A stretch of 64,000 nucleotides of DNA. Origin: Spiroplasma kunkelii CR2-3x. Lineage in GTDB: Bacteria > Bacillota_I > Bacilli_A > Mycoplasmatales > Mycoplasmataceae. Positions within the stretch are counted from its first letter, which is position 1. Each line of letters opens with the position of its first letter. Where the stretch lies: NCBI RefSeq assembly GCF_001274875.1, contig NZ_CP010899.1:1364001-1428000 (forward strand), read 5' to 3'. The notes under the pieces were generated by a model, which was not told the DNA's origin, ran no database searches, and saw only the letters and a program-made list of their open reading frames with translations. This document shows positions 55,610 through 64,000 of this stretch, piece by piece. The translations under genes and the position numbers were made by a program.

Positions 55610-56518
55610 ATGGAAATAATATCATTAAAAAATATTACAAAGAAATATAACCCTAATAATATTGGTTGTTTTAATATTAATATAGCAGTTAAAAAAGGAG
55701 AAGTTTATGGATTTCTTGGTCCCAATGGTGCTGGTAAAACAACTGTTATTCGTCAAATGGTGGGATTTATTAAATCGGATAATGGTACAGGTACTATTTT
55801 AGGTTATGATGTGTGAAAAGATACTAAAAATATTATGAAAGATTTAGGCTATTTATCTGGTGAAGTTAATTTACCAAAATATATGACAGGAATTAGTTAT
55901 TTAAAAACAATTTCTGAAATTAGAGGGAATGTTGATTGGAAATATGTAGAAAAACTAATTGAATATTTTGATTTTGATTCTAAACAGAAAATTAAAAAAA
56001 TGTCAAAAGGAATGAAACAAAAAGTAGCTATAATTAGTGCTTTTATGCATAAGCCAAAAGTATTAATTTTAGATGAACCAACTTCAGGATTAGACCCTTT
56101 AATGCAACAAAAATTTGATACATTAATTAAAAATTTACAAAAAGAAGAGACAACCATTTTTATGAGTTCCCATATTTTTAGTGAAATTGATAATACTTGT
56201 GATAAAGTAGCAATTATTAAAAAAGGTAAAATTGTATCAGAAACTAATATTAAAGAACTTAAAAATAATGCTGATAAAATTTATGAATTAAAATTTATAA
56301 CTATTAATGATTATGATAATTTTATAAATAAAAAATGAAAAATAATTGATACTAATAAAGTAACAAAAATAATAAAAGTTGAAATCAGTCAAAATAATAT
56401 AAATAATTTTTTAAAAGAAATAACAGATTATCAACTAGAATATTTTAAGGAATTACCATTTAATTTAGAACAACATTTTATTAAATTTTATGAAAAAGAG
56501 GTAAGTTTTAATGATTAA
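55610..56518 (+). CDS. ABC exporter ATP-binding protein
   Basis: 302 residues. Walker A GPNGAGKTT near residue 37, signature MSKGMKQKVAI, Walker B VLILDEPTSGLDP, and the switch His in MSSHIFSEI. The domain order and a C-terminal extension fit two-component exporters of the CcmA/NatA type used for antibiotics or peptides. The ATG at 55610 was preferred over 55601 because AGGA lies 10 bases upstream of it. Its end overlaps the permease gene by 8 bases. Confidence 0.9.
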
Positions 56519-57347
56519 TTTAAAATTTGTAAAATTACAGTTTAAAAATATAAAAATAATTTTAATTATATGATCTATTTTGTTTTTTTTATTAACAATT
56601 CTGCCAGGAACTGTAAAATATTTTAGTCCAGCTACTAATATTAAAACAGTTTCAGCTGCTGCTTTTGTTAGTTTTATTATGTATGGTTATGGTTGTGGTC
56701 TTATTATGATTTTTCCATATTCAATAATTACAACTCATATTTTATTAACAAAAGAAATTAAAGAAGGTTATTTTGCTTGTTGATTAGTATTGCCTATGTC
56801 AAGAAAAACAGTTTTAAACTCAAAAATTTTTACATTAATTTCGTCAATTATAATTTTAAATGTTGGTTCTTTATTTTTACAATTAATTTTATTTTCTCTG
56901 GTTTACAAAGATTTTAATCAACAAAATCAAATAAATTTAGTTCTTACAAGTTTTTCATTTTTATTTTTATGGATATTATGATCTTTTATTGTTTGAGTTA
57001 TTTCTTGTTATTTTGATAATTCTGCACTATCTATTTCATTATTATCACTTATTTCAATATTGTTTTTATTATTTGGTATTTTATCTTTTATTGGAAAAAC
57101 TTTAGGCACTTCAAACTCAGGTTTAGAAAAATTAAAATATTTTAAATTTTTAACAATTATTTCATTTTTTAATTCAGCATTAAATTTTGCTGATTTACCA
57201 AATAGTAGTTTAAATATTATTATTGCTAAACCATTACAACCTAAAAGTTTAGATTTTTGTTGACAATTACCAACTATGTTTGTTTTAGGAACTGGTTTAT
57301 TTAGCTTAGGAAATTGAATTTTTATTAAAAAAAGTTTATCACTATAA
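56511..57347 (+). CDS. ABC exporter permease
   Basis: 278 residues with six membrane segments, including the VPMSR-like LVLPMSRKTVLNSKIF loop near residue 97, which is typical of ABC-2-type permeases (P-x-S-R). Coupled to the ATPase by overlap. The substrate is unknown. In a conjugative element it may serve as self-protection or peptide export cargo. Confidence 0.82.
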
Positions 57348-57374
57348 TTTATTTAAAAAATTAAAAACAAAATA

Positions 57375-57406
57375 AAAAATAGTAATTTTAGTTAATTACT
57401 ATTTTT
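57375..57406 (+). terminator. Terminator after the ABC exporter pair
   Basis: AAAAATAGTAATT-loop-AATTACTATTTTT with a T run on the plus strand. Confidence 0.85.
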
Positions 57407-57437
57407 TTGTTAAAATAGAAAGGAAAAATAAAAATGT

Positions 57438-58418
57438 ATGAAAAAATTACTTATTTTTTTAGCAATATTTTCGTTTTTATGTACAAACACAGTAAATTTG
57501 ATTAGTTGTTGTAATATTGCAAATAATAAAGCACATTTATATCCTAATTTAGAAAATGTTTTAAAAGTTAATTTAGAAACAAATATTGATTTAGAAAAAA
57601 TGTACTTGCCCCACTCCGTTTTAATGCAACAGCGAGGTTATAAAGGAACTTTCTTTAATCAATATAAAACAGATATAATCAAAAATTTAACAGATGCTTT
57701 TTTAAGCAAAGCAGATATTAATTTAGAAATTAAATTTAAAACAGAATTTAGTACTTATCAACAATTACAAGAATATTTAAAAATAGAACAACAAAATTAC
57801 TGACAAAATTTACTTAATAATATTTGTCAAAAATACCAAGATAATTTAAAACAACTTATTTTATTGTTTTATAATTTTGTTGCTAGTATTTGAAATAAAA
57901 CAAATATCAATGAAATTTTACGAAAAATAGAAATTAAAAATATCATTGATGGTGATACTAATGTCTTAGGACAAACAAATAATTACCAAACTATTTTAAT
58001 AAACAAAAAGATTTTATCTTGTGTCTTTAAACAAACAATAAATAGTGAATGACAAAAAGGACAATTTACAAGCAATAACTTTTTCCATATTTTAATCCAC
58101 GAATTAGGACATATCTTTTATTTTTATGATTGAGAAACATTTAAAATCAATCATATTTTTTATTTAAAACAATTTTTAGGACAGAAAATTAATAACTTAA
58201 ATAAATTCGCAGAATTAGACAAAGAAAAAGTGTTAAAGATATTTGCCAATAGCAATTATGGTTTGAGTGATGATGACGAGTTATTGGCAGAGGGATTTGC
58301 ATATTGGTTATTAACAAAACAAAGTATGCAAACAAAAATATGAGAATTTTGAAACGAATACTTTACAAGTTATTTACCACAAATAAGAGATAAAGAAAGG
58401 AAGTGTAAATGATGTTAA
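57438..58418 (+). CDS. Lipoprotein zinc metalloprotease-like (HExxH), 326 aa
   Basis: Signal peptide MKKLLIFLAIFSFLCTNTVN and lipobox NLISC. The exterior domain contains the zinc-protease motif ILIHELGHIF (HELGH at residues 221-225) and, 60 residues later, ELLAEGFAYW with Glu285, a plausible third zinc ligand, which suggests a gluzincin-type fold. Several Trp are TGA; the final codons run into the next gene. A surface protease in a conjugative element could cut host or recipient surface proteins or nicking partners. Substrate unknown. Confidence 0.8.
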
Positions 58419-58639
58419 ACACAATAATCGGAATGATGGGAACAATAGCCGTAATAGGTTTATTTGGTTGTTTATGAAAATTTCTTGGTATTAAATTGCA
58501 AAAAATGAAAAAACAAATTGAGTTAACGAAATACAAAAAAACTTGTCGAATAATATTATATGTTAGTATAAGTTGTTTTGTGTTATTTTTGTTTGTAATT
58601 GGATTATGGTTTGGATTAATATATCCAAGTTTGAAATAA
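58409..58639 (+). CDS. Small membrane protein, 76 aa
   Basis: ATG 58409 (a second Met follows at 58412) after AAAGGAAG; overlaps the protease 3' end by 10 bases. Helix one at about residues 4-25, basic loop QKMKKQIELTKYKKTCR, helix two near 49-70. Typical holin-like size but no other support; probably part of the transfer machinery. Confidence 0.55.
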
Positions 58640-58640
58640 A

Positions 58641-58863
58641 ATGAAAAAAAAATTAAAATAGAAAATAATAATTTATTGAACTGAAAAATTGAACTTATAA
58701 CAATATTTATATTATTTATGATAACTATTATATCACAAATAATAAGTGGATTTATTGTTATTAAAAAAGAAAAAAGTGGGAAAAAATACTTATTTTATTA
58801 ATTGTGTCATTATTATTTTTTCTTTTTGCTATTATAGAAATTATTTTAGGTTTTGTTTCTTAA
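58641..58863 (+). pseudogene. Frameshifted small membrane protein
   Basis: ATG 58641 runs into an A run of nine that breaks the frame after six codons. With ten A it would read M-K-K-K-I-K-I-E-N-N-N... through a helix (LITIFILFMITIISQIISGF), then a second shift near 58770 leads to KWEKILILLIVSLLFFLFAI and TAA 58861-58863. Both lesions lie in A-rich runs. Decay, sequencing error or slippage are possible. Confidence 0.5.
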
Positions 58864-59003
58864 TAAAGTATTTAAACCAAATTATAATAATTGTAATTAA
58901 GGAAGAAATAAAACTAATCATGCATTCATATATTTATTGTTCTCCATTTTTTATATTCTAACATTTATAAAATATTTTTAAACCAGAAAGGAGACTATAT
59001 ACT
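58864..59003. other. Short spacer before the surface-protein gene
   Basis: AT-rich; holds the Shine-Dalgarno AAAGGAG at 58986-58992. No promoter pair is clear. Confidence 0.4.
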
Positions 59004-62000
59004 ATGAAAAAAAATATATTATCATGTTTATTAACATCGTTGATTGGTGTAAGTGAACCACTTATTGTCAAATCATCCATCAATGATATTTTTTCAATCA
59101 CAAAACAAGAACAAGCTATCAGCAAAAATATAAAGAAAAGTTTTAATCCAACATCCCCAAGTTTTATAAAAAATATTAATTGAAATGATGATATTTATGC
59201 CGAAACAGGTGGGGTTTGGGGTGGTGATTATACAGAAAAAGTAGAATCATCATATTATTATGTTAATATACTGGATTATGCTAGTAGTTGAAATGATTTT
59301 AAAAATAAATACAAACAGATCAAAATAGATTTTGAGGGTTATGTTGATCATAATCAGGCGGCTAAGGTAGATTATAACGCTTATCACTATATCAATCTAA
59401 ATCAAATAAGTAGCACGGCAAAAGCAACGCGACTTTTTTATCACTATCAAGGTTATACTCAAAATGAAGAGTGAGGTTGAGCAGATGTAAGATATCAATT
59501 AGAAAATAATCAAATTAAAGTTGATTTTCTAGTTTATGCACGAGCAAAAAACGGATGAAATTCAAGCAATACATGAGCTAAAACATGATTAAAAGTTAAT
59601 GAACTAATTTTTAATACAAGTTTTAGTTTTAATGAGATGAAAAGTAAATTAACAAGTGAATTAAATAAAGAAATTAATTATTATTCTAATATTGATAATA
59701 ATCCACAAAGTTCACATAATTGAAAGCAAATTAAAACACAAGTAGATAACAAAATCAAAAAAGCACTAAATGATAATAATGATACCCAGGGATGAATTGA
59801 ATTTTTAAACCCAAATTATCAGTTAGAAAAAAGCAATAATGGTTATTTTATAAAAACAATAATTAACATCCATAATAATCAAAGTGGCAATTATGAAATG
59901 TGGGAATTTAAAACGCTACTAAATTTTGATAGTGATTATAATATTGCTAATGCTAAAAATAGAATAGAAAATGAATTAAAACATACAATTATTTATCAAA
60001 GTGATACATCAACCAATATTTTAGATGAAAGTAATTGAAATGCAATTAAAAATATCTTAGATAATAAAATATTTAGTATTTTAGGAAAAAATGAAAACAT
60101 AACGGAATGAAAAAAACTTATTAAACCTAATTACGCCTTAATAACGGAAAATAATAATTATTATCTTAAAACAAGTTTTAATATTTTTAATCATTTAACA
60201 GAACAATGAGAAAATTGAGTTTTTAAAACAAAACTCAATTTTTCATTAAGTGCGAAATATTGAAAAAGTAAATTACAAGAACGAATTTTAATAACACCAG
60301 GAAAAATTAGTGATGAAAATGGGGTTACAATGATTAATTATATCGAAGAAGTTATCAATAACGGTGAGGGAAAGGAAAATAAATATAATAAAGGAATAAT
60401 AAAATATCATACAACAACATTTTTTCAATACATCGAACCAAAAGAAAATAACAATGATCCCGATTATGATATTGTTAAAATAAATGGGGTTAATTTAAAC
60501 GCTGTTAATGGTTTATACACATATACTTTTGATGATAAAGAAAAAGTTAATAAATATGAAATTGAAATTATCCACCGAGCAAACCCTAAAATTGAGGGAG
60601 ATGTTGGTGGTAATTTTAAGTTAACAATTTTAATTGAAACAATTACCCCATCATTACAATTAAAATTAATGGGATGAGGGTCAAAAAATATCGACTATGA
60701 AAAACTAACAAGTGAATTTATCAAAGATCCCAGTAATGAAAATAAAACAATTAAAAACCTTAATTATGATCAAGAAGTTAATAAAGAAACAGGGACAAAA
60801 AAACAATTAATATGAATTCACCATCATTCTAACACTCCATTTCCGTTAGATCCAGTTGACAGAGATGGAAATTTAATAAAAAGTAGCAATATTAATGATT
60901 ACGATATTGGTTATTTAGCAGAGGCAAGTGCAGTTGGAGCAGGATTTGAAAACTTTTACAATAATGAAAATATTGAAAAAGTTATTCGTTATTTATCGAA
61001 TGAAAATTTAGAGACTAAATTTGAAAATGGCTATCAATTAGAAAAAAACAAAACGGGAGATGTTAATACTAGTGCTGGGTGGTTTCATTTTATTATTCAA
61101 CAAAAACGTTTTAATGATTTAAACGGAAATACACAAACACCATTTTATCAACACAAATTCATTTATGTTGATAAAAATAAAAGTTCAAATTATGGATATT
61201 TTTTAAATTCAGTTGATAGCAAAAACGCTAATGATTTTTGAAACACAATACAAGGAAAACATTTAAAAAATTATATGATTAACTATAAAAAGTGAAATTC
61301 AGATAATGATTTATCAAAATTAACTTATGAAGCAGTTTTATCATATTGACGAGATTATGTTTCAGATATTCGCAATCATTTAGCAGTTAATGAAAGCATC
61401 AATAATTTTAAATCACTAAATGATTTAAATATTAGTGCTTTGAAAATGAATGCCAAAGATATGAAAACTATTAGAAATAAAATTGAAAACTTTGTTTGAA
61501 AAGAAATAAATAAACTTAGTTTATTAGCAACAATAAATAAAGATTATATTATTCAAATATATAAAAATAGCCAATGACAGAAATTAACTGATGATGATTT
61601 AAACCAATTAATAACTAATCAACAAGAACAAACAAAAGAAATAATGCTAAAAATCAAAGCACTAAATACATCAATGTTGTTAATTGGTGAAACAAACCAA
61701 TTTAAAGTTATTAATAACTTAAATTATGATGAAAATAAAGTTATTGATTTAAGTAAAATTAAATATCAAAATCAAGAATATAATTTTAAAGATAAAACAA
61801 AAGATTATATTTTTAATAATTATATTATGGAATATATTAAGCAAGGTTTTAAAATTAATAAATTAGATGAAATCTTAAAACAAGACATTGATTATCAAAT
61901 ATCATTACAAGGATTAAATGGCCAAAAGATTAATATTAATGATAATGAATTACAAGAATTTATGAAAAAAATTCAAGAAAATAAATATAGCGAGTTAAAA

Positions 62001-62519
62001 ATTACTATTTATGCTTTGGATAATAGTTTAAAAGCAGTTGGAAATGTTTCATATAAATTAATAAACAACCCAATAACAGAAAATGCCCCCAACAAACCGA
62101 ATGAAATTCCCTCAACAGAGGGAATAATACCTAACGCTCCTAATAAACCAAATGGAAATAACGAAAATAATGGGAATGGAGAGAATAATAATCCTAATAA
62201 ACCAGAAAAACCAAATAAACTACCAGACCCCAATCTTAATGAGAATAATGAAACAGGATGAAAAAAGTTTTTGCAAAAACCAGTTAATTTGTTTTTTATG
62301 ACTTTTATTAGTTGTGGGATAGTTGGTGGTTTTATAACCTGAATTATTTTGAAAAACCAATTTAATAAAAAAATTGGGGGTAAAAAGTTGAAAAAAATAA
62401 AAGCGATAAAGAAGGCAAAAAAAGATAAAATATCGGTTTATTTTTTTATTCAAATACCCTTAAAACGCGTTTTAAGGGTTAAATTAGATATGAAAAGTTA
62501 TTTTATTATATATAAATAA
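59004..62519 (+). CDS. Giant surface protein of the conjugative element, 1,171 aa
   Basis: N-terminal signal peptide (MKKNILSCLLTSLIGVSEPL), then about 1,000 exterior residues made of repeated units with W-x-x-x-K/I-x-x-x-I (for example NWKQIKTQVDNKIKKALNDN and NWNAIKNILDNKIFSILGKN), then an Asn/Pro linker with repeated NAPNKPN/NPNKPEKPNK (residues near 1025-1080), one membrane helix (VNLFFMTFISCGIVGGFITW) and a Lys-rich interior end. This fits a conjugation surface protein (Mbov_0399-like by memory). Many Trp are TGA. AAAGGAG precedes ATG 59004. Confidence 0.75.
62457..62478. repeat. Perfect 22-base palindrome near the 3' end of the surface-protein gene
   Basis: CCCTTAAAACG followed at once by its exact reverse complement. 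It lies in codons for I-P-L-K-R-V-L-R-V of the interior tail. High local GC for this DNA. May be a protein-binding site or transcript hairpin. Confidence 0.75.
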
Positions 62520-62546
62520 AAAAATATAATAAATAAAATAGTTTTT

Positions 62547-62573
62547 AAAATGGCATTTTAAATGCCATTTTTT
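62547..62573 (+). terminator. Terminator after the surface-protein gene
   Basis: AAAATGGCATTT / AAATGCCATTTT with a T run on the plus strand. Confidence 0.85.
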
Positions 62574-62597
62574 ATTTCAAAGAAAGAGGTGCAAAAT

Positions 62598-64000
62598 ATG
62601 AAAAATGTAATACCAAAAAAATTAAAAGATGCCAAATATCGCTTTTGACGCAATATAACAATAACAGATGTTTTGATAATTGCTGTTTGAGTTGGATTAA
62701 CAATTTTGTTTATCTTTGGTTTTCAATGAAAACTATGAATAAAATTATTAGCATCATCAATAATGATTTTAATTAGTTTACCGCTAATTATTACAAATAA
62801 AAAAACTAATTTAAAAGGATGACAATATTTATATTATAAAATTAATTATTTATTTAGTTGTAAGAAATACAGTAAAAATAAAACAACTTTACTAGTGCCA
62901 TATAATAAAGTTATTAATGATAATTATATTGCAACACACGGAATTTTAAAAGGTACTTTAAAAAAGACTTTAATTGGAGCAATTAAAATAAAGGGATTCG
63001 ATATCACTTTATTAAGTAGCGAAGAGCAAATATTAAGATTACGAGATTTGCAAGAAGTTATTAAATTTTCTAATTTTCCAATAACTTTTTTAAAGTTAGA
63101 ATTACCATTAAATTTTGATGATAACATTAAATATTTACAAAAACAAATTAATAAAACGCAAATTCGTTATAAAAACAAAGAAATTAGTTTTAATCAATTT
63201 GTAAAAATTACAAAACAAATTAAAAATAATATTACTTTTTTAAAAAAAGAATTAATTAAAATAAACGATGAAATTAAAACTGAAAAATGTTTTTTTATTT
63301 TTGTATATGGAAATAGTCAAAAAGATTTAAATGAAAAAATATTATTTTTAGAAGATAAATTATATAAAGGAAAAATTAATTGCAATACTTTATCTAATTA
63401 CGAAATAACAAAAATCTTAAAATTAATGTGAAACCCGTATGAAAAACCATTAAATAAAACAAATTTTAATAAAAATAAAGATAATTTAGCAAAATTATTG
63501 CAATTTAAATACCTAAATATTAAAAAAAATTATTTTATAGCAAATGATTTATATTATTCAATTAATACTATTCAGGACTACCCTTTATTTATTAATGATT
63601 TATGAGGAGCATGTTTATTTTCAAATGAGCAAACTATTATTTGAAATATAAATCCTTTAAATTATGATGAAACAAAAAAAGCAATCAATAGCGCTATTCA
63701 AACAACCCAAACAAGACAAGTAATGACAAAATCATATGTTAATACAAATGAAAATAACTATGAATTAGAAACATACTATCATTTAATTGATGAGGTTAAT
63801 GGTGATGGTGAATTATTAAAAAATGTTAATATTTTATTTTTAAATTATGGAACAAATAAAAAAACATTATCACAGGCACAAACACGATTAACAAAAGCAC
63901 TAAAAGAAATGGATATTAAACCTAATCCATTGTGATATCAACAATTTAATGGTTTAAAAGGTTTTATACCCTATAACAATAAGGTTATAATAAAAAAATA
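62598..64000 (+). CDS. VirB4/TraE-type conjugal transfer ATPase, N-terminal part (runs off window)
   Basis: ATG 62598 after AGAGGTG; at least 467 residues remain open at the window end. Two membrane helices (residues about 28-46 and 50-65) come first, as in mollicute TraE proteins with a fused VirB3-like start. The cytoplasmic part (SSEEQILRLRDLQEVIKFSN, then a long charged helix, then FFIFVYGNSQKDLNEKIL) resembles the VirB4 N-terminal domain. The P-loop and Walker B would lie beyond the window. It powers the mating channel with the pilin-like and VirB6-like proteins. Confidence 0.75.

Larger units (their letters stand above)
46900..64000 (+). mobile_element. Integrative conjugative element or integrated conjugative plasmid (continues past window)
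   Basis: Mostly plus-strand genes. Conjugation hallmarks: a pilin-like two-helix protein (52884), a VirB6-like multi-pass protein (53205), a giant surface protein (59004) and a VirB4-type ATPase start (62598). This gene order resembles the Mbov_0395-0396-0399-0397 set of mycoplasma ICEs, as remembered. Cargo includes a cytosine methyltransferase, an ABC exporter and two lipoproteins with near-identical signal peptides. The left edge lies near 46,850-46,900, next to the truncated oxidase gene; the right edge is outside. Confidence 0.75.

Noticed and set aside
58746-58961. 71-residue frame overlapping the small frameshifted membrane gene
   Set aside because: Third-frame reading of the same decayed region; no ribosome-binding site and no conserved character.

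Overview
The window is low-GC DNA from a wall-less bacterium that reads UGA as tryptophan: the rpoB, rpoC, fusA, tuf and rpsG frames stay open only if TGA codes for Trp. Together with SpV1-type filamentous-phage (plectrovirus) genes and a mollicute conjugative element, this points to a Spiroplasma, most likely of the citri clade. The species name is inference; the genetic code and gene content are read directly.

Layout. (1) 1-3,030: the end of a UPF0236/ISLre2-like transposase, a small membrane protein, and a DUF3137-LemA pair. (2) 3,087-15,221 (minus): the information-processing block rpoB-rpoC, rpsL-rpsG-fusA and tuf, each unit with its own visible promoter or terminator. RpoB carries Asn where rifampicin-sensitive bacteria have His (E. 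coli position 526). (3) About 15,340-23,470 (plus): a nearly complete plectrovirus prophage with a coat-like protein, small membrane proteins, a Zot-like ATPase, an adsorption protein, a lipoprotein and a DDE transposase. The ATPase and adsorption genes are each broken by a 1-bp frameshift. (4) 23,854-29,896 (minus): a BMP-type nucleoside ABC importer operon; one permease has a very long coiled-coil tail. (5) About 30,120-32,406: a second, heavily decayed copy of the same phage ending in an IS30-type transposase relic. (6) 32,619-46,133 (minus): chromosomal genes: a 973-aa acidic membrane protein, Sua5-type enzyme, prmC, prfA, tdk, a DHH phosphoesterase, an ABC ATPase-like protein that has lost its catalytic motifs, rpmE and a nitroreductase; then a 5'-truncated NADH oxidase-like gene. 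(7) About 46,900-64,000 (plus, running off the window): an integrative conjugative element or integrated conjugative plasmid. It starts with an unusually GC-rich, hairpin-rich noncoding segment and carries small accessory proteins, a cytosine DNA methyltransferase, a pilin-like protein, a VirB6-like channel protein, an ABC exporter, a metalloprotease lipoprotein, a 1,171-aa surface protein and the start of a VirB4-type ATPase.

How the parts relate. The chromosome is interrupted twice by related phage DNA on either side of the nucleoside importer, and by a conjugative element beside a truncated oxidase gene. Comparing the two phage copies is informative. An inverted repeat around a minus-strand mini-gene is kept in both by compensatory base changes, while its contents differ. 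A lipoprotein gene beside the adsorption gene carries an almost identical copy of an adsorption-protein segment, which suggests a superinfection-exclusion role. These two systems and the structured RNA at 46.9-47.16 kb are the best candidates for undescribed biology.
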